Shown piece after piece: positions 1 to 10,178 of a stretch of 64,000 nt of DNA. Within the stretch, counting starts at the first letter, position 1. Each line of letters begins with the position of its first letter. A model generated the notes under the pieces. It did no database searches. It saw only the letters and a list, made by a program, of their open reading frames with translations, and was not told the DNA's origin. Source of the stretch: Lumbricus terrestris (Eukaryota > Annelida > Clitellata > Crassiclitellata > Lumbricidae); NCBI GenBank assembly GCA_949752735.1, contig OX457036.1, forward strand, positions 85,573,487-85,637,486. Reading direction: 5' to 3'. Position numbers and translations under genes: made by a program.

Positions 1-545
1 ATTTCAGTCCGTAGGCTCAGCGCCCGTTGGTGTCAATCGCATGCTTCACCACCATCATCTTCCATTTGTCACGCTCTTGTCAGCTCAGTTTTTGTATGTC
101 CATTCCGCACCAGTCTCTGACATCGTCCAGCCATTCTCTGCTTGGCCTCCCTCTGACCCCCTTGCCGTCGATTACCCCGAACATAGTTTGCTTCACCAGT
201 CTTCTGTTACTCTTCACTTTTTCGAGCACACTGCTTGTTTGTTATCTTCTGCTGCCATCTTATGCGCAATATCCTTCTATAGCATCCCATCTCGAATGCC
301 AGGAGTTTGCTTGTGTCCTACTTCCGCAGAGTCCAAGTCTCGCATGCATATAATGGTATGCTTACTACACAGGTTTTGATGATCCCTATTTTTGTTTGCA
401 TGCTGATTTCACCGCTTCTCCAAATGTTCCCAAAGGCCACCGTTGCGCCTGCTGCCTTTGCTATTCTTCTTCTTATCTCCTTACCGCAGTCGTTGCCCCA
501 TGTCAGGCTTTTTCCATTAGCAAAGATTATCGTTAGGCCAAATAA
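1..545 (-). pseudogene. LINE reverse transcriptase C-terminal remnant
   Basis: Read on the minus strand, this stretch translates into the familiar C-terminal part of a non-LTR retrotransposon ORF2. It contains a segment with IKTCVVSIPLYACETWTLRK, a broken middle, then GRPSREWLDDVRDWCGMDI and a final KWKMMVVKHAIDTNGR. The first block reads openly and ends at a TAG near 318; the last block has an internal stop after DIQKLS. The reading frame is therefore broken and the 5' part of the element is missing. The motif order (…YGCETWTL…GRPxxxWxDD…) is typical of LINE endonuclease-reverse transcriptases (established knowledge). It is a dead copy in the intron or flank upstream of the WSC exons. Confidence 0.8.
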
Positions 546-789
546 ACTGAAATCATGAAGTGACAGATGGGGCCTATTTTATAGCCTACTTGGAAGCATA
601 AAATTATCATCCCAAATTGTAGAAACATGAGCAGAAGAGGAATTTGTAAGATTTTGTCATGCACTCTGTTGTCTGGGGAAGCTCTCCATAGGTGTTATTC
701 TATAATAGTTATGCCAATGACCTCACCCGGTGAGGGACTTCTGTATGACGCTCTGCAGAAGTGAATACCAATAAAGACATTAGACAGTA
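546..789. other. unannotated spacer
   Basis: No coding or RNA feature recognised. It lies between the LINE remnant and a TA-flanked DNA element. Confidence 0.5.
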
Positions 790-1933
790 GGGGAGAGTGC
801 TGCAAGACGCCCAGGGCGAGTAAGATGCCCACCCCCTTTAAAACGGTTGAAAAGAAACGTATTCGTGTTTTAATTTTCTCATTGCATGCAGCGACATCTT
901 GTGAACATCCCATAACAATAATGTTTCAGTATTCGAGGTATTGACGCGATAAATCAATTTTCTAAATTTTCACCACTTTTGCGTAAGTACACATTTACGA
1001 ATCTTCCTAATTTTCTCTTTAGCCTCATGCAGTACAAATTCGCGCATTTCATCGTTTATTCTGTGTTCATTTGCAGTTGCTTTAATGGTTTTACCTAAAT
1101 CTTAAACATTGACGTCGTTAAATAAAATGGAGTCAGTAGAGAAGGACTCGAAAATTACAAGAAGCCCATGGTCATCTTGAATACATGGGTAGCATAGAGA
1201 TTACAAGAAGCCCATGGGCGTCTTGAATGTATAGGAAACCTAGAGATTACAGGACGCCCATGAGCGTCTTTGATACTATGAGCAAATGGCCAAAAATCGG
1301 TGCCCACCATGATACCACCTTCTACTAAAAAAATACGGGGCCCATATGCAAATTTATCATTGTTTATTGAATCTATTTCACCCTTGCCCAAAACTTAAAT
1401 GAAATGGAAAGAATGCATGCAGGAAGTGTAAAGGTTGGTGTCATGAAGAATATACAGACGAAGAGACATCCAAAGAATTCGTGTGTGGCTTTTGTCGCTA
1501 CAGCCTGTGATTAAAGTGAATATGACAATAATGACTTACAGCATGAGATTGGATTTTTGCTTCTCGTGTTTTGAATTGCTTTGTATCGTTGTAATCTTTT
1601 AGTTTTCGTTCAATTTGTTTTCTCTCATGCAGTTTATTGCTTTAGTCTAAAAATGCATGATTGCAATGCCACTTGTTTTAGCCAATTTCCATTGCTCCAA
1701 GATGCCCATCCTATGGGCGTCTTGTAGTATAGGGGTTCTAAGACGCCCAGTTTGGAGGTGTCTACTTCTTAAAATGTACACAATTGATCTTATTGAATTA
1801 AGTTCTATATTTGCTGTCATTGCTTCATTAATTATCACTCTTTGCATTGAGGTCAAACATGTTCTTCTCTTCGAATCCATACCGAAGAAAAGCACAATTT
1901 TCCTTAGCATGGGCGTCTTGGAGCACTCTCCCC
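790..1933. mobile_element. TA-flanked MITE-like DNA element, family A
   Basis: The ends are inverted repeats of GGGGAGAGTGCTSCAAGACGCCC, with the right end reading GGGCGTCTTGGAGCACTCTCCCC. Both ends are flanked by TA (788-789 and 1934-1935), which fits a Tc1/mariner-type target duplication. Inside, the words GACGCCCATGG and CATGGGCGTC recur in inverted order near 1165, 1210 and 1250. No transposase ORF is present, so the copy is non-autonomous. A second copy lies in the opposite orientation at 4213-7591 (for example the CGCGATAAATCAATTTTCTAAATTTTCACC area at 945-980 matches 7390-7430 in reverse). Confidence 0.75.
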
Positions 1934-1935
1934 TA

Positions 1936-2233
1936 GGCTATTCATGATCTATAACCTACAAACACTCTGAGTTCTATTAAAACGCGAATATAGGAACATC
2001 GGGATGACCTGTGGATGAGTCAATAATTATGCTATGAGACAGGACAGCTTCTGAGTAGACAAAATCGGCATCTGATGATCTGGCACAATGTGAAGTATGT
2101 CGTCTATAATCACTTTGTGGTATTGCTTTCTACGTAAAAGTAGCAGTGTATTATGACTAGCCTATTAAGAATTAAACGTTTAATAGGCCTATCTAATTCT
2201 TCTTTCAAATGTCTTGCCCTGCCTTTTGTGAAG
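1936..2233. other. intron, nothing recognised
   Basis: AT-rich sequence leading to a pyrimidine-rich acceptor. No coding feature seen. Confidence 0.5.
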
Positions 2234-2388
2234 GAAACATCCAAGATAACTATCTGGGTTGCTATATTGATGACGTAAGCGGCCAGCAAGGACCGCAGAA
2301 AATAACTATTCAGAATAACACTACATTGACTATAGAGATGTGCATCGAACAGTGCTTACTACGCAATTCAACATATGCTGAACTTAAG
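2234..2388 (+). CDS. RPTP exon: WSC domain 1, first half
   Basis: Translation contains NYLGCYIDD and LTIEMCIEQC, the N-terminal signature of a WSC domain, a small disulfide-rich putative carbohydrate-binding module. The acceptor is TTTTGTGAAG before GAAACATCC, entering in phase 1. The donor is AAG|GTGAAT, leaving in phase 0. The second half of the domain continues after a 567-bp intron in the same phase. Confidence 0.75.
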
Positions 2389-2955
2389 GTGAATACTTTT
2401 GATTTATTTACAATTACATATTGTAACCCATCAACAGTTTCTTCATCTGAATAGTCATTGAAAACTTAAAGTAAAGCGTTGCTTCTCGTGAAGATGCATT
2501 TCATATTCTTACCTTTAGGCCGATCATTTTTATTGAGCGTTCATCTTTTGACGAAACATAACATGTAATGTAGGCCTATTTGACTGTTATTGCTCTGTCT
2601 ATGGAAACTCTTTCAATTGAGCTAATAATAAATTTTATCTAAGCGATGCCATAAGAGTAGGCTACTAATCGCTAACTTATTCAATCATATAGCGTATTTA
2701 TATGTAGACGCTTCAAGAAAGCGTCTCAGTAGGCCTACAGCTTGAAGGAACAGCATATGAAAGAAAGTCCTTGCTAAGAGGCAAAATGCCACAATTCCAG
2801 ATCGAGAGACAAAACGCCGAGAACTGCGGTTTTGAACTGCGCAAGCTGAGTTTTACGCTCAGAGTAAAAAGTATGAACATTTATAGGCGTAGGTATTGAA
2901 TTAAATTTTATCCCATCACTGCTGTATTCAAACGTGCATCGTACATTATTAATAG
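2389..2955. other. intron, nothing recognised
   Basis: 567 bp with several TAGGCCTA-type palindromes (for example near 2571 and 2731). No other feature seen. Confidence 0.5.
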
Positions 2956-3094
2956 GATTCAATGATTTGCCTGTGCGGAAACAACTTCGGTGTTATGCTG
3001 CCGGATACTTTCTGTAACTCGCTCTGCCCTGGTAATCAGTCAGAGTATTGCGGAGGATCGAACGGCCAAGGAGCCCTTTATTCGCTCTACGCAG
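2956..3094 (+). CDS. RPTP exon: WSC domain 1, second half
   Basis: Reads DSMICLCGNNFG then CNSLCPGNQSEYCGG, the typical C-terminal WSC pattern. With the first half this gives eight cysteines, the usual number. Acceptor AATAG|GATTCA (phase 0) and donor GCAG|GTAATT (phase 1) match the preceding exon. The next coding exon is at 30971, so this 27.9-kb intron holds the Polinton. Confidence 0.8.
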
Positions 3095-4210
3095 GTAATT
3101 AGTTTCAAAGTAGGGCCTAATTTACAACATGCTCTGCGTTATAGGCTAATAATGCAAAAAATTCAAATTAAAACCTAGATATGGGGAGATCGCAGTTTTT
3201 CAGAGGTCAAAGAAATAATGCCCTTCTTATACCTCCGACTGTAGGCTAGACCTAAGCCTAAAATATGTTGCGATCGTCTGCACTGTAAATTTTGCTTCGG
3301 ATGGTTTTATAAAATAGTTTTCGAGCATTAAACAACTCAAGCAACCCTAACTGTTCAAATGTGTTAATTAGGCCGCATTTGCCAGAAAATACGAGAACGT
3401 TTAGTGTTCAGGGTAGTTGTCCCTCTACGCACCTTTTGCTGCTGTCAGTCTAGACCTGGGAGTGACTTTGGTCAGTCAATCTGACCCCACATTACCCTAA
3501 GGTGACTTGAGGTCGACTTGAAGCCGACGGCTTGGATGCAACACGACTCGACTCGCCTTGGCAGGAAAAAAACCGGCTCCCAAGTTGAAGTCGCGACTTT
3601 TGACAAGGTAATAGGCCTAACCATTAGCTTGTGCCTATAATGCAGGTCAATAATACAGAACTCAAGTCAGTTTTGCATGGCATGCATTATTTTATATACG
3701 GATGAGTATTTAGACCTCAACACGCGACGAATAAAATTGTTCAAAGTTCATTAAGCTTATTTTATGCTGTTTGTGCTTGAGCCAGTAGGCCTACAGTTTT
3801 GTGATTGTAGCCTAAGCCTATCTATAGCGTAACTACGTGGTTGACAATGCGTCGGCAAATTAATTATTGATGTGTTTAACCTGTCCATTGTCAATAAATT
3901 ATCACCATTCAGGTCACATGCTAGTCATTTACGAACGTTTCATAAAAGGTTCTGCCAACGTTGAAGTAACGTTTAAATTTGGTTGGCATAACGCTCTTTT
4001 AACGTTTGCATGGACAGTAGGCTAAACATTTTATACACGTAATGTTACTGTCAACTCTACGTTTTATTAACGTTTTATCCAAACGTTAGATAAACGTTTC
4101 CACTAACGATTTGCGAACGTTTTGTAAAGGCTATGCCAACGTTGAAGTAACGTTTAAATGTGATTAGCATAACGCTTTTTCAACGTTTGCATGTAAACGT
4201 TTTATACACG
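3095..4210. repeat. intron; AACGTT-rich imperfect tandem repeat at its 3' end
   Basis: 3095-3930 shows nothing recognisable. From about 3935 to 4210 an imperfect unit of roughly 180-200 bp recurs, rich in the words AACGTT and ACGTTTTAT. The same array resumes at 7594-7690, so the element at 4213-7591 inserted into it. Confidence 0.6.
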
Positions 4211-5429
4211 TAGAGGAGAGTGCTCCAAGACGCCCATGCTACGGAAAATTGCGCTTTTATTCTGTGTGGGCTCCAAGAGAAGTACTTGTTTGACCCCAAT
4301 GCAAAGAGTGATCATTGATAAAGCAATAGTAGTAATAGTAATAGTAGCAACTATAGAACTTAATATTCAATACGATAAACTGTGTAAATTTTAAAAACTA
4401 GACCTCTCCAAACTGGGCGTCTTAGGAACCCTATAGGCCTACTACAAGACGCCCATAAGTCATAGGATGGGCATCTTGGAGCAATGGAAATTGGCTAAAA
4501 CAAGTGGCATATTGCAATCATGCATTTTAGACTAAAACAATAAACTGCATGAGAGAAAACAAATTGAACGAAAGCTAAAAGATCCTAAAATACAGAGCAA
4601 TTCAAAACACGAGAAGCAAAAATCCAATCTCATGTTGTAGGTCATTATATTGTCATTTTCACTTTAATCACCGACAACAGTCACACAAGAACTCTTTGAA
4701 TGTCTCTTCGCCTGTACATTCTGCATGACATCAACCTTTACACGTGTCCTAAATTTTTTCAATTTCACTGATTTTTGAACAAGAGTGAAAATTAATGGGT
4801 TAAATAAACACTGATAAATTTGTATGTGGGCTCCGTATTTTTATGAGTAGAAGCTGGTGTCATGGTAGGCACCAATTCTTGGCCATTTGCTCATAGTATC
4901 AAAGACGCTCATGGGCGTCTTGTAATCTCTAGGTTTCCTATATACATTCAAGACGCCCATGGGTTTCTTGTAATCTCTATGCTGACTATATATATTCAAG
5001 ACGCCCATGGGCTTCTTGTAATTTTGCAGTCCCTCTCTACTGACGCCATTTCATTTAACGAGGTCAATGTTTACTAGTTAGGTAAAACCATAAAAACAAC
5101 TTTAAATGAAGCCTAAATAAACGTTGAAATGCGCGAATTGGTGCTGCATAAGGCTAGGGAGAAAATGGTACTATAATTTTAATTCACCCTTTTTTTCTAT
5201 TTATTTTCGAATTTATTTCCGTGACGTAATACAGCTAGGTATCGTCCTGAAAGAAGGTATCCACTTTTACCGGGTATTTTCATATCCATTTGTATTATTC
5301 TGAACTAGAAAGCGCCAAATTTAAAATGAATCTTTTGCGTTTATCCGCTTTGGTTAGCGATAAGGAGAGGAGTTTTTTGCAGCTGACCTATCGGGAACGG
5401 TAAACATGAAACAATCCCCCGTCTCCCGG

Positions 5430-6480
5430 TGTAAAGGTTTCAAATTACCCCCTCCTAAACATTACCCCCCGGTTTCATCCTACCCCCCGGTTTCAGGTTA
5501 CCCCCTCTGAATTCCGAATGAATTCCGTATATCCAGCTTCCATTTCACCTTCATCCAGCTTCCATTTCTCAAGCGCCGTTTTCGTCAATCCAGCTTCCAT
5601 TGCACCTACAGAGAACCTTCATCCAGCTTCCATTTCTCAAGCGTCGTTCTCGTCAATCCAGCTTCTATTTTACCTACAGAGAACCTTCGTCAAGCTTCCA
5701 TTGCACCTACAGAGAACCTTCATCCAGCTTCCATTTCACCTACAGAGAACATTCATCCAGCTTCTATTGCACATACAGAGAACCTCCATTCAGCTTCCGT
5801 CTGTCAAGCGTCGTTTTCGTCAATCCAGCTTCTATTTCACCTACAAAGAACCTTCATCCAGCTTCCATTTCATCTACAGAGAACCTTCATCCAGCTGCCA
5901 TTTCAAAAAAGTTGTTTTCATCAATCCATTTAATTAAGTGTTAGACATAAAAAACTCAGAAGCTGGATTGACGAAAACATTTGTTGCGATATGGCGGCTG
6001 GATGAATGGTTCTCTGTACATGAAATGGAAGCTGGATGAAGGTTCTCTGTAGGTGAAATAGAAGCTGGATTGACGAAAACGACGCTTGAAAAATGGAAGC
6101 TGGATGAAGTTTCTCTAGAGGTTAAAAAGAAGCTGGATGAAGGTTTTCTGTAGGTGAAATAAAAGCTGGATTGACGAAAACAGCGCTTGAGAAATGGAAG
6201 CTGGATTAAGGTTCTATATGGTTGAGAAATGGAAGCTGGATGAAGGTTCTCTAGAGGTGAAATGGAAGCTGGATAAAGGTTCTCTAGAGGTGAAATAGAA
6301 GCTGGCTGAATGTATTATATGGGGGTAACCTGAAACCGTAGGGGGTAGGATGAAACCGGTTTGAGATTACTCCCCAGGGTAATTTGAAACCGGTTTCAGA
6401 TTACCGGGGGGTAATCTCAAACCGGTTTCAAGTTACCGGGGGGTAATGTTTAGGAGGGGGTAATTTGAAACCTTTACACC
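5430..6480. repeat. inverted minisatellite arrays
   Basis: About 33-bp units of the type CTTCATCCAGCTTCCATTTC ending in TACAGAGAAC repeat in the direct sense from 5520 to 5935. They repeat in the inverse sense (GAAGCTGGATGAAGG…) from 5955 to 6310. Outside them, blocks of GGTTTCAAATTACCCCC type (5435-5505) face their inverse (6320-6475). The whole therefore folds as a nested palindrome of about 1 kb. It is translated openly in one frame only because the unit length is a multiple of three, so no protein is claimed. Confidence 0.75.
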
Positions 6481-6579
6481 GGCATATTCCACCGAATACC
6501 CATTGCTGGGGTGTTTTGCGACAAACGTGGCTTTTCCTGCGTGATAAAACGCTTAGGAAATGGAGGTTGGATGAAGGTT

Positions 6580-6930
6580 TATAAATCTAAAATAGGAGCT
6601 GGATTAAGAAGATTTTCATCAATCCAGCTCCAACCTAATCAAAAAATTTCATCCATACAGCTCCAATTTAAGGAAGGACATTTTCATCCATCCAGCTCCA
6701 ATTTAGGCAAGACGATTTTCATCAATCCAGCTTCTATTTCACACCGAGAAATACCTTCATCCATCTTCTTTTTTCTCGGTCGTTATTTTCTCTCAATCCA
6801 GCTTCTATTTCCGACCTATTAATACCTTCATCTAGCTTCCATTTCTTAGGCGTTTTATCACTCATCCAGCTACTATTTAAGATATAAAATACCTTGATCC
6901 CGCTTCCATTTCTTAAGCGTTTTATCACTC
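6580..6930. repeat. further degenerate copies of the same minisatellite
   Basis: Units such as ATCCAGCTCCAATTTAGG and ATCCAGCTTCTATTTC recur with more divergence than at 5520-5935. Confidence 0.6.
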
Positions 6931-6961
6931 AAACAGTTTCTATTTAAAATTCGACGGTGTC

Positions 6962-7256
6962 GGCCCGCTATTCCGAGGGTCCACTATTCCGAAGGTCCAC
7001 TATTCCGAATATCCGCTATATTTTGTTCGTTATCCTTGGTGGTTAGCCAGGTTAGGGTTAGGGTTTGGTTAGGGTGGGTTAGGGTTAGGGTTGGGTTAGG
7101 GTGGGTTAGGGTGGGTTAGGTTAAGAGATAAGGTTATAATGGTTAGAGTTGGGGTTAGGGTTGGGGTGGGTTAGGGTTATGTTTAGGGTTAGGTTTAGGG
7201 TTGGGGTTTGGAATAGTGGACCTTCGGAATAGTGGACCCTCGGAATAGTGGACCCA
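6962..7256. repeat. palindromic block with TTAGGG-like core
   Basis: Left arm repeats GGTCCACTATTCCGA (6978-7010). The right arm carries the inverse, GGAATAGTGGACC, three times (7209-7255). Between them lie about 150 bp of TTAGGG/TTAGGGTTGGG variants, all in one orientation. This is a dispersed foldback unit with an interstitial telomere-like core, not a chromosome end. Confidence 0.75.
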
Positions 7257-7591
7257 AACCAATTCGACATGTGCACGCTGAAATAAATTCGACATTAAAT
7301 AGGAAAAAAACTAGAAAAAAGGGTGAATTAAACTTATAGTACCGAGAAAATTAGGCAGGTTCGTAAATGTGTAGGCTTACTTACAAAAAAGTGGTTAAAT
7401 CTATAAAAAAAATAATTTATCGCGTCAATATCTCGAATACGGAAACATTACTGTTATGGAAGGTTTACAAGATGTCGCTGCATGCGATGAGACAACTAAA
7501 ATACGAATATGTAATTATGTATATTTGAATTCTTTTTAAAGGGGGTGGGCATAGATCTTACTCGCTCTGGGCCTCTTGTAGCACTCTCCTC

Positions 7592-8473
7592 TAATATCAA
7601 CTGCCAAATCTACGTTTTATTAGCGTTTTATCCAAACGTTGAACGAACGTGTCTGTTAACCATTTGGAACGTTTTATTAACGTTCATGTGCTGCCTGCAG
7701 AGGCTGCAGTGCCTGGGCAGTCATTCCATTATCTTTTGGTTTGTTACCCGAAGTAGGAATACATTTTAATACCTCAGGCTTCTGAAAGCAATAATTCCGA
7801 GGAATAATCATCGATACTATGGCGCGAGGTCATCGTCACCGGTGTTGTGCATCAAAGTCCCTCGGAATGCTATGCATTGTGGGGTTGTGCAGTGTGCACG
7901 TAAGCCTACGGACATGCGCTGGAATAGATATAATAGTATATTATGTTCTCCAGAGGTGGCATGCAATCAGCCGCCGACCAAGTTCTGAAATGTTTAAAAG
8001 CTGTCCTAACCTCCCGATCTTAGGTTTGAAGTGAAAAAGTTAGATTTGTTGTGTCTCAAGTCGTTTTAAGGTCTTAGTAAACCCTCCTTAGTAGCTGTTC
8101 CGCCTCTCTGATCCTATGGTAACTCGACCCGAACCACCATGGAGTTCTCTTACGGACAACCATTTTGACTCAACGCAGCGCTCGCTCGTGTATAAACTAG
8201 TGCCCCGCTCTTGGCTTTGGAGATTGCGATTACGATTACGAAGTCGACTTCTGACATGGTAATAACCATTAGCCAAGGCCTACAAAAGCCCTAGCCTACA
8301 TACTGCTAATAATGCCAGAAGTCAAGCATTTTTGCCTTGCAAGCATTAAGTTCATACGCCAAAGAGTAGCCTATTTAAACTTAACGAAATATAAATGGCA
8401 GTGTTTCTGCGCTTGTGATGATGTCTTTTATTTTGGGTGATTTGCGAGATAGGCTACATACTACGACTGCGTG
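7592..8473. other. intron, mostly unrecognised; dispersed repeat at 8090-8240
   Basis: 7594-7690 continues the AACGTT repeat. 8090-8240 contains a sequence with ACGGACAACC, CAACGCAGCGCTCG and GTGCCCCGC that recurs near 45755-45845 and in part near 43850, so it is a dispersed repeat of unknown type. No gene seen. Confidence 0.5.
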
Positions 8474-9595
8474 AGTAGTTGATAGACCACCGGCGGTAGC
8501 GCAGCTTCTCCCAATAACGAGTACCGTTTCTGGCGCAGCAACACCCTCCTCAATGACGTCACAGAGTTACTGGCGCAGCCACGCCTCCTGACCGTTGGCA
8601 AGCCGCCAAATTGTCACGTGACCTATCAATCAATTCTGACCCCCTGTCCAAAATGGATTCGCCCCAAGGCTGGGGTGGCAGGCAGCCACGGGCTAGCTCC
8701 CAACCAATCAGAATCCAAGGGTGTGGGCGGCGGCAGCCCTGGGCTAACATGGACTAACCCATGCGCGGTGGCAGCCCCGCTCCAACCCCCTGACCAATCA
8801 AAATCTTCACATTCAATTCTGGCGCATGCGCCAGCCTGTCAATCATATTTTGTGTGTGTGTGTGTGTGGCTCTTTGTATCTTTGGACGCATGGGAGGCGC
8901 TGGCGGCAGCAACCGTTGGCAATGGCCACATGTGGTAGTAATAAATTGCGTCTACCGGGAGGCGCCCTCTGCAGGATATGAACTTTCGTCGCAGGGAGGC
9001 GCTGGCGGCAGCAACCGTTTGTACATGTGGTATTAATAAAATTGAGTCTACCGGTAGGGGTCCTCTGCAGGATATGAACTTTCGTCGCAAGGCGGCGCAT
9101 AGTCGTTGCCACATGTGCCATTAATAAAGTTTATCGTCTGATCACTGAGCAACCGTCGCAGTATTGGACTTTTCAAAAGTCCTCTAATTTAAGTAGTTGT
9201 ATATACACACGTATTGGATCACTTGCATGAAAAATTTATCATAAGTGAAAATTCTTAAATTTTCCAAAACAGCTTTATTGTAAGTAGTTGCATAACCATG
9301 TGTTTTGGATCACATGCATAAAAAAATTTATCATAAGTGAAAATTCTTAAATTTTCCAAAACAGCTTTATTGTAAGTAGTTGCATAATCATGTGTTTTGG
9401 CTCACATGCCTGAAAAAATGTTTCATTCTTTGAAATTCGTACATTTATGTGCAAGTTTTTCAAAAGTCCTTTAATTTAAGTAGTTGTATATACGCACGTA
9501 TTGGATCACATGCATAAAAAATTATCATAAGTGAAAATTCTTCAATTTTCCAAAACAGCTTTGTTGTAAGTAGTTGCATAACCATGTGTTTTGAA
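8474..9595 (+). repeat. Polinton left terminal inverted repeat
   Basis: Matches the inverse of about 29990-30935. Relative to the right copy it carries an extra block of about 120 bp near 8562-8685, an additional copy of the GGAGGCGCTGGCGGCAGCAA unit near 8990, and a much shorter TG run (8851-8868). The inner part is made of alternating units with AAGTAGTTGTATATAC and AAGTAGTTGCATAACC. The nine-base AAGTAGTTG occurs at 9191, 9282, 9374, 9478 and 9568, echoing the terminal AGTAGTTG. Confidence 0.85.
8695..8835 (+). promoter_or_regulatory. candidate promoter block in Polinton TIR
   Basis: Two CCAAT boxes (8704-8708 and 8794-8798) precede a perfect palindrome TGGCGCATGCGCCA (near 8820-8833), which matches the NRF-1 binding pattern. 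The same block is mirrored in the right TIR (attgg at 30737-30741, palindrome near 30701-30715). It lies about 850 bp before the first gene. This is a proposal from motif content only. Confidence 0.35.
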
Positions 9596-9673
9596 CTGAC
9601 GAATCCAAATGCTCTTAGGCCAATCGCACACATGAGCTAGCATGGACTACCGCCCTGTGCCACGGTTGCAGCC

Positions 9674-10141
9674 ATGGACTATCCCAATTACCATTCGATA
9701 ACCCATGCGGGTGTCTGTCATACGTGTAAATTAATATTAAAAGGCATCATTTATATTTTTATCATTCATTTGCTCTTTCGTCTTTACCGCCGTTACACAT
9801 CACGCAGACATATGTGTCCACCGAATGTAAAATGTGAAATGGATGTATTTGGTAACTACAAATGTGACTGCAACATTTGCAGAAATGAGAATTCTTGTCA
9901 GGATTCTTCCAATGAAAAGGAAGAATCACCGAAATATCGCTTAATGCGTCTGAAAACGGAGAATGAAAAACTCAAAAAAGCTGTTACTTGTGTAGTAGGC
10001 CTATGTAAAAATAAGCAAGTACAAGCGCTTTTGCTTCCGTGTACACACGTAAATATGTGCGATCCATGCGCAGATGAAGCTAAAGACTGCCCCGTATGCA
10101 AACAACGCATATTAGGCACTGTTAGAATATATATGGTATAA
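9674..10141 (+). CDS. membrane-anchored RING finger protein (IAP/MGRN-type RING), Polinton-encoded
   Basis: A 155-residue protein beginning at the first ATG after the TIR. Residues about 20-37 (LILKGIIYIFIIHLLFRLY) form a probable membrane helix followed by RRYTSRRH. The middle has paired cysteines (CPPNVKC, CDCNIC), then a short charged coiled segment (about 92-102). The C-terminus is a C3HC4 RING: CVVGLC, LPCTHVNMCDPC and CPVCKQRI, ending TVRIYMV. That layout matches the C-terminal RINGs of IAP and Mahogunin-type E3 ubiquitin ligases. A role in ubiquitylating host factors or blocking cell death is possible, but this is inference: no BIR domain is present. It is the first gene of the rightward block, 37 bp before the ATPase. 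This position would be compatible with a captured host gene replacing a lost polymerase region. Confidence 0.8.
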   Translation: MDYPNYHSITHAGVCHTCKLILKGIIYIFIIHLLFRLYRRYTSRRHMCPPNVKCEMDVFGNYKCDCNICRNENSCQDSSNEKEESPKYRLMRLKTENEKLKKAVTCVVGLCKNKQVQALLLPCTHVNMCDPCADEAKDCPVCKQRILGTVRIYMV

Positions 10142-10178
10142 GAGATCAGCACCATCTAGCAAGGAATCAATCTTCATC

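Larger units (their letters stand above)
5167..7343. mobile_element. nested DNA element with 8-bp target duplication
   Basis: Terminal inverted repeats GGTACTATAATTTTAATTCA at the left and the inverse of GGTACTATAAGTTTAATTCA at the right. The flanking sequence GAGAAAAT is present at 5159-5166 and again at 7344-7351, an 8-bp duplication as made by hAT-like and some other transposases. Comparison with the other family-A copy at 790-1933 shows an empty site there, which supports the borders. The interior has no transposase. It consists of inverted minisatellite arrays and a TTAGGG-rich palindrome, annotated separately. Confidence 0.75.
4213..7591. mobile_element. TA-flanked DNA element, family A, second copy (carries a nested element)
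   Basis: Left end GAGGAGAGTGCTCCAAGACG and right end …TAGCACTCTCCTC form inverted repeats flanked by TA (4211-4212, 7592-7593). It is the reverse-oriented relative of 790-1933. Internal CATGGGCGTCTTGTAATCTC blocks near 4910, 4955 and 5005 match those near 1165-1265 in inverse. Its right half is interrupted by the element at 5167-7343. Non-autonomous: no transposase seen. Confidence 0.75.

Noticed and set aside
5518..5944. Two overlapping proline/serine-rich open frames
   Set aside because: They arise from the 33-bp minisatellite, whose length is a multiple of three.
7030..7205. Telomere end
   Set aside because: TTAGGG variants are imperfect and enclosed by inverted arms within a nested transposon, so they are interstitial.
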